NCBI GenBank assembly: GCA_029962745.1
Contig: JAPZVO010000023.1
Span: forward strand, 310,001-374,000
Length of the DNA: 64,000 nt
Origin: Echinometra lucunter
Taxonomy: Eukaryota > Echinodermata > Echinoidea > Camarodonta > Echinometridae
Direction: 5' to 3'
The first letter of the stretch is position 1, and each line of letters opens with the position of its first letter. This document shows, piece after piece, positions 1-10,924 of the stretch. Position numbers and translations under genes: made by a program. The notes under the pieces were generated by a model. The model was not told the DNA's origin and made no database searches. It saw only the letters and a list, made by a program, of their open reading frames with translations.

Positions 1-85
1 ATTGAGAGAATAATAGCGTAGCATGAATCAAAGTTCCCCAGAGCTGTCCTACCATTTTGTAAATTTTGCAATGGTTGAAAAAATG

Positions 86-113
86 TCTCCGCCGGGAATC
101 GAACCCGGGCCTT
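86..113 (-). other. tRNA T-arm-like remnant
   Basis: Read on the minus strand this gives a T-arm/B-box-like GGTTCGATTCC flanked by a GC stem. No D-arm or anticodon arm follows, because the (TA)n tract begins immediately. It is best read as the 3' scrap of a tRNA pseudogene or tRNA-derived SINE, not a functional tRNA. Confidence 0.45.
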
Positions 114-120
114 TATCATG

Positions 121-125
<5 letters not shown>

Positions 126-179
<54 letters not shown>

Positions 180-188
180 GTATATATG

Positions 189-233
<45 letters not shown>
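126..233. repeat. (TA)n microsatellite
   Basis: Near-pure TA dinucleotide run with a few interruptions. It abuts the first copy of the 420-bp tandem repeat. A mirror-like (TA)n tract lies at the other end of that array, so the array is bounded on both sides by TA repeats. Confidence 0.95.
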
Positions 234-236
<3 letters not shown>

Positions 237-1290
237 TTGAAAATTAGTCTGCTTGGCATCTAGATAGTACAAGAATCAGAGTTGGTAGTAGAATGCCAAT
301 AAAAAAAAATAAAATCATAGATTTTAAAAGAAAGCGGAGCATAGCTCTCAAAAATGAAAGGCGAAGTCACACTCTTCGTCATTGCCCACGGTGTGACAAA
401 AAGATGTAAATCAAAATCCGTTTCTGAAACAGACGAAAAAACACGTCTGTTCATGGGCAGACGGATTGTGAAACTCACCTTTCAAAAGAAATCAACGCGC
501 TGAAGATGGAGATGGCGCGAAGTAAGTAACGCATCCCAAGACGCGTTGTCATGACTGCAAGATGACAATGGCGAATCTCCGGCTCCAAAACAGGAAAATC
601 TGAAAAGGGCCTCACCGCCAGCAGTCATAAAGTAGCAGTAAAAATACCTGAATAGAATTGAAAATTAGTCTGCTTGGCATCTAGATAGTACAAGAATCAG
701 AGTTGGTAATAGAATGCCAATAAAAAAAATAAAATCATAGATTTTAAAAGAAAGCGGAGCATAGCTCTCAAAAATGAAAGGCGAAGTCACACTCTTCGTC
801 AGTGCCCACGGTGTGACAAAAAGATGTAAATCAAAATCCGTTTCTGAAACAGACGAAAAAACACGTCTGTTCATGGGCAGAGGGATTGTGAAACTCACCT
901 TTCAAAAGAAATCAACGCGCTGAAGATGGAGATGGCGCGAAGTAAGTAACGCATCCCAAGACGCGTTGTCATGACTGCAAGATGACAATGGCGAATCTCC
1001 GGCTCCAAAACAGGAAAATCTGAAAAGGGCCTCACCGCCAGCAGTCATAAAGTAGCAGTAAAAATACCTGAATAGAATTGAAAATTAGTCTGCTTGGCAT
1101 CTAGATAGTACAAGAATCAGAGTTGGTAGTAGAATGCCAATAAAAAAAATAAAATCATAGATTTTAAAAGAAAGCGGAGCATAGCTCTCAAAAATGAAAG
1201 GCGAAGTCACACTCTTCGTCAGTGCCCACGGTGTGACAAAAAGATGTAAATCAAAATCCGTTTCTGAAACAGACGAAAAAACACGTCTGC
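234..1290. repeat. 420-bp tandem repeat, about 2.5 direct copies
   Basis: Copies begin at 234, 655 and 1075 (GAATTGAAAATTAGTC at each start), so the periods are 421 and 420 bp, with near-identical sequence. The third copy stops at about 1290, where the sequence turns back on itself. Each unit holds an A/T-rich half and a half with higher GC. The open frames across it change between copies and carry no recognisable domain, so no gene is called. Confidence 0.93.
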
Positions 1291-1475
1291 CCATGAACAG
1301 ACGTGTTTTTTCGTCTGTTTCAGAAACGGATTTTGATTTACATCTTTTTGTCACACCGTGGGCACTGACGAAGAGTGTGACTTCGCCTTTCATTTTTGAG
1401 AGCTATGCTCCGCTTTCTTTTAAAATCTATGATTTTATTTTTTTTTATTGGCATTCTACTACCAACTCTGATTCT
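1113..1475. repeat. Long palindrome ending the 420-bp array
   Basis: The sequence from 1113 to about 1290 is followed by its own reverse complement to 1475, with a short centre around CGTCTG-CCCATGAA-CAGACG. The complete units contain the reverse complement of that centre (CGTCTGTTCATGGGCAGACG), so the turn-around lies on a small pre-existing inverted repeat. Confidence 0.9.
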
Positions 1476-1502
1476 ATATATATATATATATATATATATC
1501 TG

Positions 1503-1554
<52 letters not shown>

Positions 1555-1558
1555 AGTA

Positions 1559-1614
<56 letters not shown>

Positions 1615-1615
1615 A

Positions 1616-1664
<49 letters not shown>

Positions 1665-1665
1665 T
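1476..1665. repeat. (TA)n with TG interruptions
   Basis: Long alternating TA/TG tract directly after the palindrome. Variants such as TGTGAGTATGTGTGTG break it into three blocks. Confidence 0.95.
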
Positions 1666-2345
1666 CTCCAGTAATATTGTAGAGTACGTCTATAAGTTTC
1701 ACGATGATTTTTAATATTTGAAAGGATATTATCGATTAGGTTTACAAGGCCAGTGCGAGTATGCTGTTAGTTTGATGAAACGAATTTAAAAAGATTAATG
1801 ATAATTATCGACCCCCTAAAAAGGAATCCCAACAGCTGTTGCTTCGATCCTGCAGAGATAGACAGGTATATCATTCCAAAGTAAGGATAACATTATCATC
1901 TTGCTTCTTATTATTTCTATAATCAAGCAGTTCTAAAACTACCAAAAGACAACTTAGAAAAGAAACAATGATATGCATTCAAAGGTCAAAGACCTGCCCG
2001 ATATCCCATTTGTAACTTTACATGGATTTTTTGGATGACCATAAGTTGGTATAGAAATACAGACAGAGGCACTTCCACTGGTAAAAGTGGTACTTTCGGG
2101 GTACATTAAAAGCTGACAGAGTTGTATCTCCGCATTATTGCCATATAGGCAGGTCATTAAATGAAGTGTCCGTTGTTATCAAATAGGCCTAGTGCAAAAC
2201 CCGTAGCCTTCAGTAGCGAAAATGAAAAAAAAAATAGAAAAGTTTTTTTGCTCGCTCGCTCCGCACGCCCGCAAAAAAATTAGATAATTATAACTATTTG
2301 TTTTCATTACAGTTGTCATTATCTACAACCATGTGATAATAGAAA
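1666..2345. other. No gene seen
   Basis: AT-rich unique-looking sequence. The longest open frame is 67 codons on the minus strand, with no recognisable domain and no splice-site pattern. Nothing is called here. Confidence 0.6.
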
Positions 2346-2685
2346 CGATATGTTGAAAAAATGATCCTCCAAAGTGCACTGAATAGAATTTATAGGGCAT
2401 GATACTAACGTCTCCAAATTAATGATATGTCACTTCTTGCATTCGTCCTTTGTAGTACCCTTAAGCTCCGCTGCACGTGAACATATGAGATTTAAACATA
2501 AGTAACGATATGGTGAAAAATGATCCTCAGTGCACTGAATAGAATGGATAGGGTATCATAATGTCTCCAAATGGTATTTCCCTTCTTGCATTGGTCCTTT
2601 CAGTAGTACCCTTTTTGCCGGTTCCCCTCCACTTTGAAAGAAGCTCCGCTGCACCTGAACATAGCAGATTTCAACATAAACCCTC
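2346..2685. repeat. Tandem pair, unit about 160-180 bp
   Basis: Two diverged copies start with CGATATG at 2346 and 2506. Both contain ATGATCCTC, AGTGCACTGAATAGAAT, GTCTCCAAAT and AGCTCCGCTGCACSTGAACATA in the same order. The second copy has a small insertion before the last block. Confidence 0.85.
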
Positions 2686-3038
2686 GTAAACAGGAAAAAT
2701 TAATAATAGTGAAAATTAACCTATTCAAGGTTGTTACTACTACTAGACAAAATCTTACTAGAGCTAGGCGTTTGAAAGAGTCTAGCTAGCTGGCGGCTTA
2801 CAGGATTGTCCATACCGAGGCCCACAGCACTTGTAGCAGATGTACGAGCTAGAGAACAAAAAAGAAGGGGAAAAAAAACATTTATTTCCTTCCAATAACT
2901 TTTAAGCATTTTACAAAGTATTCAGAATATAAATACATAATAACGATACATAACTATTGAGGTAACACTGTGCTTCTTTATAATGTATTGTGGTATCTCA
3001 ATTAAAGTAAATAATATTAATAATTATTCTCTTTTCAG

Positions 3039-3112
3039 ATAAATTCCTCGTTGATCTATTGCCATTGTGAAACAGCTCGGGATAATATTGGAGATCAAGA
3101 TCTAAGACTACT
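3039..3112 (+). other. 5' UTR exon part of the RING gene
   Basis: A good acceptor (TTATTCTCTTTTCAG, ending at 3038) precedes the coding exon, and stop codons block the frame upstream of the ATG at 3113. An intron in the 5' untranslated region with the whole coding sequence in the last exon is likely. The upstream non-coding exon and promoter could not be located in 2690-3020. Confidence 0.5.
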
Positions 3113-3844
3113 ATGAATCGTCTGGAAGGAATTCTACGATTTATTGATCAAAATGTGCCTCCAGCACGCACTGCATTCGAAATCAAACTGTTCATCTTAG
3201 GTGGAGTTGTCTCTCAGATTTTATATGGATTGCTGGCTTTAATGATCTATCCGATAACATGGATAGTTTATTTCTTATTCCAATGTATTTTATTTCTCAT
3301 ACTAACTCCACTGGCATGGCTGCTTTATCCCATTTATCGGGTTTTTTCGTGGTGGTGGTGGTGGAGTACAGTCGGGGATGCAGATGAAACCTGCCCCGCG
3401 CCTCAGGGAGACTACGACTTAGATGACCTACATGAACGAATCCAGAATGTTGAAGATTCTACCAACTCTCAGTGGAGAATCTTCGTTTCTTCTCTTTTCA
3501 TTGGAGCTGCTATCTCTGCACTGCTCATCTTCATTTTAGGTGACATTATCAGAAAATTGAGAATTAGAGAATATCCTACCAGGGAATTCATACCTAGGCC
3601 TAGGCCTAGCATTCCTAGGTATACTAGACCTGAGCCTATCCGCGGACCGTCTATAAATAATCGTGAACATGCTTTTCAAGGAAGCCAATGCACTGTTTGT
3701 TTGGATCAGAGCAAGAACTGCTTGTTCCTTCCCTGTCGCCATTTCTGTACGTGTACGGGTTGCGCAGAATTGATATTGAGAACTACTGGTAATTGTCCCA
3801 TGTGTCGCACGAGAATCTCAGATTTGATCGATATTTTCGGTTGA
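3113..3844 (+). CDS. RNF26-like membrane RING-finger E3 ubiquitin ligase
   Basis: 243-residue protein. Hydrophobic segments lie at about residues 24-48, 50-75 and 122-143, followed by a Pro/Arg-rich linker (150-185) and a C-terminal RING. The zinc ligands are C193, C196, C208, H210, C214, C217, C228 and C231 (C3HC4), with an extra C212. The LPCRH and NCPMCR signatures and a RING ending 12 residues before the C-terminus match RNF26. RNF26 is an ER-anchored E3 ligase that positions endosomes and modulates STING in vertebrates. That role is known for the family and not shown here. This protein is shorter and has fewer predicted membrane spans than vertebrate RNF26 (usually over 400 residues), so it may be a shortened paralogue or another membrane RING. 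A WWWWW run (residues 80-84) follows the second span. The coding exon is intronless. The start is the first in-frame ATG after the acceptor at 3038. Confidence 0.82.
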   Translation: MNRLEGILRFIDQNVPPARTAFEIKLFILGGVVSQILYGLLALMIYPITWIVYFLFQCILFLILTPLAWLLYPIYRVFSWWWWWSTVGDADETCPAPQGDYDLDDLHERIQNVEDSTNSQWRIFVSSLFIGAAISALLIFILGDIIRKLRIREYPTREFIPRPRPSIPRYTRPEPIRGPSINNREHAFQGSQCTVCLDQSKNCLFLPCRHFCTCTGCAELILRTTGNCPMCRTRISDLIDIFG

Positions 3845-4949
3845 TAGATTCTCATGCGATTTCGATGGATTATAGTTATTTGAAGGCTAATTACCTATCT
3901 TGTACATGTCAATTTAGTATAAAGAGGAAATTAAGTTTAGGATGTACGCTTAAAAGATAATTTAAGTAATGAAATGAAATTGTTTGTAACGTTAGTAAGA
4001 TCGGTCTACTTTATGTATTTTAGCCCAAACCACTTTGACCATAATTATGTAAACACGTTGTGAAAGTCTTGTAGAAGACCGGAATAGCTGAAAAATTGTG
4101 CACTTTTGTCTGAAAGCACCAAATTTGGCACATTGGTGAAGAAACCCATACTTATCATCACTTGCAGATATGGTTTAACAAGGCAATTTTCCATGATACT
4201 CTGATTCATTTTTGACACCTCCTCGACTATTACCTATTTCGTCCGTCAGAAATTCGAACCCTTCTTGCATACGTAATACCCGGCCTCAGCTTAATTCAAA
4301 AGCTTCTCTTTTCAGAACATGAAATGTTCGACGGTACTTTAAAGAACAGTCTATTGTGGAGTTTTAAAATGTTGTCAAACTATTTTGTAACCCTTTAAAT
4401 GGGTGGATCAGCACCGAAATCATAAATGAGGGGGGGGGGGGACTACTCAGCAGACGAAAACCCAGATAACATGTTCATCATGGGAGGGGAGTGATATCGT
4501 CTTCCTTCTTCCTTTGACTCTCCATTTTTCCATTTTCATTTGTCATTGATCAAGGGGCGGTTCAAGCACAATAAAGGCTATATTTGAGCATGGTTAAAAT
4601 CCCTAGATTGTTCTGATTATCATGCATTTGGTAAAATAGTTATCATAAGAGTTTTCACGGTGTATGATAAGAGAAAAGAGCACAATAAAAATCGATTTAT
4701 TTGTGACAGCATTATGGGTCAGTCATGATGACATAATTTCCGTCACCGAATTAGATTCATATTATTTGGGGTGTTCAATTCTACTTTTTTTAAAATGTGA
4801 GGAATGGTTTGCGTATGCCCGTTTGATATTCAAATTCCACAGAAGGGGTATCTGCCTCAGTTATGGGGGGGGGGGGGAAGAAATGCGAGTTGGAGTATCG
4901 CAGGTATCAGTCAGGAGTGGGGCATAATCGGACAACAACAAAGACATTC
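3845..4949. other. 3' flank of the RING gene, no further gene
   Basis: AT-rich sequence with poly(G) runs at about 4430 and 4866. No convincing AATAAA lies close to the stop codon; the nearest clear one is about 720 bases downstream at 4571. The short frames here have no domains. Confidence 0.5.
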
Positions 4950-6110
4950 TATTTATGAGTGATGCGTATGTCCTTTTGTACCGGTAACCACTCCTGATCC
5001 TGTCATCATCAGTGGTGCCTCTTTTCTCATATTTAGCGAGGTTTTCGGTAAAATGATGAGTTTTACGTAATAATCTCTTTTACAGGGATGCCAGCTTTAT
5101 TTCATCAAAATTTCGATTGAAAATTGTCACTAATGGCGCTTTCCTTCTCTCTTAACCAAATTAACAGCTGCTGTATGAACCATTTTTACTAGAGACATGT
5201 ATATTTTAGTGATAATGATAATAATAATAATGATAATATTAATCATAACCATATCAATAATGATAACAATAATAACAACAACAACAATAATAATAATAAT
5301 CATAATAATAATCATAACAATAAAAATAATAATAAATAATAATAAAAATAATAACAACAATAACAACAATGGATATTTATATACATATCCACCAAACAAG
5401 GTGCTTAAGGCGCTCCCAAAATTACCCAGCTCAACTAGGCTACCAATTTCAGTGCTCACAGCTTTCAAGGAATTCCTTCCTGCGGGTACCCATTTACACC
5501 CGGGTGGAGAGTGGCAAATGTAGATTAATGTCTTGCCAAGGGACATTAGTGCCATGATGGGATTCGAACCCCGGATCTTGTGGCTCACAGTTCGGGGACT
5601 TATCCACTGAGCCACAATGCCTCTATTTATAAGATGTTGCTTGGCTAAAGGTTGATAAGCTCAAAAAAACCCCAACTATTTCTCAGGTGGTGCAAAATAC
5701 TTTATATGCATAAAAGTACACTTATACTTTACATCATTTTCTATCATCCTAATTCCCTTCTTTTCTTAACATATTAGAAGAGTGCCACTTATCCAGATTC
5801 GTTCAACGTAACTATTAGGCATATCAAGTTCCCTATTACAATGCAATATTCTTCTTATTCTTCATTGAGTTTTCTTTCCTCCGTCTGCTACAATAATGTT
5901 TTTTCTTCGTTTAGTATTCGTTCTCTTCCTATCTCTCCACCCGTTCCCTATATTTTCCTTGCCCCTCCCCATTTCCCTATTATTGTCTCAATTTTTTTTT
6001 CCTCAGGAATCGGGAACATGTTTTTGTCCATAATTTATGAAAAGTGTAATATGTGATACCAAGTTCTTATAACGAACACCTTTACGTGCAAACATACCTC
6101 GCTTTTATTA
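4950..6110. repeat. Duplicated segment, copy 1
   Basis: Related to 8675-10675: shared blocks include CCTGATCCTGTCAT, ACAGCTGCTG, GATGTTGCTTGGCTAA, CTACAATAAT, TTCTTCGTTTAGTATT and GCGAACACC-type motifs, in the same order. Identity looks moderate, so the duplication is old. This copy is interrupted by a SINE at about 5212-5623 that copy 2 lacks. Confidence 0.85.
5212..5623 (-). mobile_element. tRNA-derived SINE with (ATT)n tail
   Basis: On the minus strand the element starts at 5623 with a tRNA-like head. An A box (TGGCTCAGTGGA) and B box (GGTTCGAATCC) are correctly spaced. A body and a long (ATT/GTT)n tail running to about 5212 follow. The related copy at 8890 lacks it, which gives an empty-site comparison. 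Imperfect TATTTTAG/TATTTATAAG repeats flank it, consistent with a target-site duplication. Confidence 0.85.
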
Positions 6111-6620
6111 ACAACAAAAATTAACAACGATCACAGCCTAGAAGGTTCAATGACACAAAAAAGATAAATAGGCATTTAAAGGTGTCTTTTCAAAGTGAAG
6201 CATAATGGCATTCCAACTAGCCTTTCATGTCTTGAAGACATCATTCTATTAAAAAGTCAATGGCCTTCTTCGCTCCAGAGCTCCTCTTCCAGAATCATTA
6301 CTTTACAGGCTCACAATGTAGGCTTTCAGTAATGTTGTCGCCTGAGTGAAAGGGTTTTGATCAGCCAAGTTTGAATGGAAAAAGCCTTTATTTTTTTTTT
6401 TTACTCGAAAAGAATTTTCAAAGTACCAACAGCTAAACTAGGACTGAAGTGAATCAGAGCTTAATGACAGTGCACTCTTTGTATTTGCCAAATTCCTTTT
6501 GAAACCGATGAGTAGGGGCTCTGAGTAACCAGACCTTGACGGAGCAATAATACTTGCATTTTAAGGGGATGATCCTTCTTTCCCCCAAATTAAATGAAAG
6601 TCTAATATACTATGCATGTA
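6111..6620. other. No gene seen
   Basis: AT-rich spacer between the duplicated segment and the inverted-repeat element. No open frame with a domain and no recognisable repeat. Confidence 0.5.
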
Positions 6621-6621
6621 A

Positions 6622-8574
6622 GTGATTTTCACTGTACAAATATTGATAATGGAGGAAAAGGAAATGTTGTATCGGGCATCACATTAAAAACAGAATGATC
6701 AAACATTTGAATATAATTTTTTGTGTATATGACTTTTCTTCGAATTTAGCTTGAAGTTGAATACAAAAAGGCAAGAATAAAATATAAGAGTGTGTATATG
6801 AATCAACTTCTGAAATTAAGGGTATGTCATGATTTTTGATAAGAATTTGACGGTGATTGACACTCATGTCCCTTTGATGAGGACCTTATACATAAGAAAA
6901 AATCCAAATGAGGTTACATTTGACCATTCCCAAATTCATCAGATGAATACTGGTATGATTTAGCTTGTATTAAGTCGTAAGCAAATAGCATTTTGCCAAC
7001 CATTTGGTCAATCAGTCCTACTCTTAGTCATAATTCATACTTAATTGAGGTAGAGTGTTTTGAAACGTTGAATTGTAGCTTTAAAAAGGCGTAGGCACTT
7101 CTATTCACGTCGGGTTAACAATGGTTCGTTAGTGGGGCTTCGTATTCATACTTTTGTCCTAGATGTCTATAGGCTCTATAGAAGAGAACCTTCGTTCATG
7201 ACCATGTAATAGTGAGTTTATTTCGAGGTAGTACAAAAACAAATCTCTATGGCTGGGGCTGTAGTGAAAAAATAGGGATGAAGCAGTAGAAAAAAAAACT
7301 ACATAAGGAAATGAAAATGGAAAAAGTGAAGTAGTATGAGAAAAAATGGGCAGAGTGAGGTGCGCAACGCAACCTGCGTCAGCTTCGCAGACTGCCGACA
7401 GCTAGCTGACTGCCGACAGCTAGCTGACTGCCGACAGCTAGCTGACTGCCGACAGCTAGCTGACTGCCGACAGCTAGCTGACTGCCGACAGCTAGCTGAC
7501 TGCCGACAGCTAGCTGACTGCCGACAGCTAGCTGACTGCCGACAGCTAGCTGACTGCCGACAGCTAGCTGACTGCCGACAGCTAGCTGACTGCCGACAGC
7601 TAGCTGACTGCCGACAGCTAGCTGACTGCCGACAGCTAGCTGACTGCCGACTGTAGTATGAAGGCACTTCTATTCACGTCGGGTTAAGTATTGGTAATGG
7701 AGCATCACATTAAAACAGAATGACTGCCGACAGCTGTCCTTGATTCAAAATGGATGACAGCTCTAGGGAACATTGAGGGAGCTACGCAATTATTATTCTC
7801 CCATTTTCATTTCTTTCAGTATATGTATGTATGTATGTATGTGAGGGTGTGTGTGTGTACAAATAGTAGTCATGGGTTCATCTCCGCTTGGTCGTCTTGC
7901 CCCACCCCCCCCCCCCCCCATTCCAAAAAATGGATCGACGCCTCTGCCGGCAGCTAGCTGACTGCATCGCACTTTCTCCATCGGTTCGTTTTATTCCAAA
8001 TCATTCTGTTTTAATGTGATGCTCCATTACCAATACTTAACCCGACGTGAATAGAAGTGCCTTAAAACTACAATTCAACTTTTCAAAACACTCTACCTCA
8101 ATTAAGTATGAAATTTGACTAAGAGTAGGACTGATTGACCAAATGGTTGGCAAAATGATATTTGCTTACGACTTAATACAAGCTAAATCATACCAGTATT
8201 CATCTGATGAATTTGGAATGGTAAAATTGGGATTTTTTCTTATGTATAAGGTCCTCATCAAAGGGACATGAGTGTCAATCACCGTCAAATTCTTATCAAA
8301 AATCATGACATACCCTTAATTTCAGAAGTTGATTCATATACACACTCTTATATTTTATTCTTGCCTTTTTGTATTCAACTTCAAGCTAAATTCGAAGAAA
8401 AGTCATACACAAAAAAATTATATTCAAATGTTTGATTGTATGACAATTAGGTCTCAATCTTCATCGCACTTTCTCCACCGGTTCATTTTATTCCAAATCA
8501 TTCTGTTTTTAATGTGATGCCCGATACAACATTTCCCTTTCCTCCATTATCAATACTTGTACAGTGAAAATCAC
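6622..8574. mobile_element. Large inverted-repeat (foldback) element enclosing a minisatellite
   Basis: A left arm at 6622-7118 is matched in reverse complement by 8037-8574. The outer motif is GTGATTTTCACTGTAC and the inner one GCACTTCTATTCACGTCGGG. Inside, a second nested inverted pair (7662-7722 against 7998-8062) repeats the inner motif. The loop holds an 18-bp minisatellite. No transposase frame is present, so this is a non-autonomous foldback-type element or a repeat-driven rearrangement. Confidence 0.85.
7390..7651. repeat. 18-bp minisatellite, about 14.5 copies
   Basis: Perfect or near-perfect tandem copies of GACTGCCGACAGCTAGCT. Every monomer contains the palindrome CAGCTAGCTG. As 18 is divisible by three, both strands stay open across the array (repeating SASCRQ or DCRQLA peptides), but nothing indicates translation. 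Single or partial monomers recur at about 7723, 7947 and 8573. Confidence 0.97.
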
Positions 8575-8595
8575 AGCTAGCTGACTGCCGACAGC

Positions 8596-8630
8596 TTTGT
8601 CCGCTTTCTTTGTCCGCCATGTTCATAGTG
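8596..8630 (-). mobile_element. Solitary CACTA-type MITE terminus
   Basis: The reverse complement begins CACTATGAACATGGCGGAC and matches the terminal inverted repeats of the elements at 26214-26481 and 32047-32315. It joins directly to a minisatellite monomer. No matching left terminus was found in the window, so this is one end only. The next bases are TGA. Confidence 0.75.
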
Positions 8631-8674
8631 TGACCCATATCATAGAACTGGTTAATGTGTTAAATATTTTGTAC

Positions 8675-10675
8675 AGATATGGAATATAGTTATGTGTATG
8701 TCCCTTTAAACCCGGCAACCCCTTATGATCCTGTCATGATTAGTGGTGTCCCTTTAGGCCTATATTCTCTTTACCGGGATGTCATCTTCATATTTTATCA
8801 CTTTGTTGAAACCGAAATTGTTTTAGTCGCCAGTGGTGACTTCCTGTTCCAAACAGCTGCTGCATAGAACCATTTTACCCGAGAAATATATATTTCATTT
8901 TTGTGATGTTGCTTGGCTAAGTTTTAATATGCTTCAATAAAAACTATTTCGCAGATTATATGTATAAAAGTAGACTTTTACTTGACATCGTATTTCTGTT
9001 ATGCTAATCGTATTCTTTTCTTTACATTTTCTACAGCTCATCCAGATTCTCCGCGATTATTAGGCCTATTCATGTTTCCATGCATGCCTCCAAATATTCT
9101 CATTATTCTTCTTTGAATTTTCTCCTAAATGTTCCGTTGTCTTCTACAATAATATAGGATTTCCCGGCCAAATTCGCAAGTTTGTCATTCAAATTAATTC
9201 ATTTTGCATTTTTGTTTGTACATTGGGTTTAAATCCATATTTCTAGTTTTCAAATCTATATTTTTTCTTTCGAATCTATACATTTCTCATTCAGATTCAT
9301 GAAATGGGGCTAGCTTCTCTCACTATCCTGTCTTTAAATTTTATAGCGCAACACGAATTGCTGACATCGCGACGATGTCATTCCAGCATTCTATTTCATT
9401 TTTAGCATTCAATATAGCACTTTGAGAAGTTAAATTCGAGGGTAAATATCAAATGATTGTTTATTACGAATTTTTATCGCTCATTCAGTTTTTCTTTCAT
9501 GTTTTTTTTTCTTTTGCATTTTATGACAAATACAAAAATTCTATTTAGCTAGCGATCAGGATGTGTATGCATGCCATATATTTACGTATTTTCCATACTG
9601 ATTTATGAGATTCGTATTCATTGTCCCTGTTCTTTTTCATTTGATAACCATGGACATTTAGATTTGTTTAATAAAACAAAAGCAAAAAACATTCATCTAC
9701 CTTTGATGGTCTCAAGAAGTTTGTAAATTTTCCTTTTGAAATTGTTTGTCTCATGTTTCCTCATAACAAAGGAAAAGTTCTTGAAAACATAGAAAGACAA
9801 TGTACATGTAATTGTGACTGCAGTGGGAACTCCTGTCCAAACTTGTGAGCATAATTCCTAATTTAACTCCTAGTCAGAGGGGCGACTGGGGCTCCCTTCC
9901 CCCTTGCCCCATGTAATACGTGTCCATGAAGCGTCAGCACCTAGCCAGTTTTCGCTCCCTCTTGACTGACGTTCTGACTACGCCCCATATGTACTGTCCT
10001 GAAAATACGTAACCATATGCCATTAAAAGCAATAGCAGAATAGACCATACCGACAAATTAAGCATTTCATCCGCATTATTTATGACTGTAAACGTCAAAA
10101 ACTAATATTAGTACAAACAAAGAAACAAAACTAACAAACAAGTTGAAACACGTGTGATGCAATACTTTCCCCTATAACTTGAGTGAAACATTTCGAATAT
10201 GAATGCCCGCTCTTAATTTGAATGCTGGAAATGACGCCTCGGCAAGTGACAGCGAATTCGAATGCCAGTTAAGCATTTTTTTCATTGAATGATATATCTG
10301 TGAAACCCTTCGACGAACAGACGAAAATGTTAAATAAAAAAAACAAACAAACAAACAAACAGGAGAATTGAATAAAAATTTATATGGTAAAATCAATTCG
10401 GGCGAATTTGAATGCAAAGAAAATGAATTCGAATCACAATCTTGAGAATAAAGCCGGGAATACATTTTCTCTTCGTTTAGTATTATTTTTCTTCTCCTCT
10501 TCCCTTTATTTTCCTTGCTCTTCCCCTCCCCATTTCTCCCGGTTTTAAGGTCTCTATTTTTTCTTTTAAAAAATAGGGAACGTGTTTGTCCGATTGAGAA
10601 GTGTAGTAATTATGTGATAGCAAGACCTGAAGCGAACACCCTCTTATGCAAATATAACTTGCTAAAAATACAAAT
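8675..10675. repeat. Duplicated segment, copy 2
   Basis: Counterpart of 4950-6110. Homology runs from about 8675 to 9152, is broken by a 1.3-kb insertion, and resumes at about 10464 to 10675. Copy 1 has no such interruption. Confidence 0.85.
9159..10462. mobile_element. 1.3-kb element with ~50-bp terminal inverted repeats
   Basis: The left end (TTCCCGGCCAAATTCGCAAG from 9161) and the reverse complement of the right end (TTCCCGGCTTTATTCTCAAG) agree imperfectly for about 50 bases, to TTTGCATT. Copy 1 of the surrounding duplication runs uninterrupted across the site. No transposase frame is seen, so it is non-autonomous. The superfamily and target-site duplication could not be settled. Confidence 0.75.
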
Positions 10676-10924
10676 ATAAACGAGATTTAATTCGTCATTC
10701 GATCAGACGAATTAGGTGGTCTGTCGTCTTTTTGATATGGATATGATATCTATGATTATAAAAGGTATATGACAGTTGGCCTTTTATTCATCATTTTCAT
10801 CAGGGTTTGTATCCCGTCAGCAACATTACTTTCTCATTATCATGGTCATCAAGAGGATTATAGTCATTCCGAATTAAAATCCCCATTCAGAGAAAATTTA
10901 TGAAGAGGAAGCAGCCCTGATAAA

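Noticed and set aside
7390..7651. Regular repeat array that could suggest a CRISPR
   Set aside because: There are no spacers between the 18-bp units and the context is a eukaryotic genome.
7299..7667. Open frames of 106-122 codons on both strands encoding repeated SASCRQ or DCRQLA peptides
   Set aside because: They are a consequence of an 18-bp monomer divisible by three; no splice or start context supports translation.
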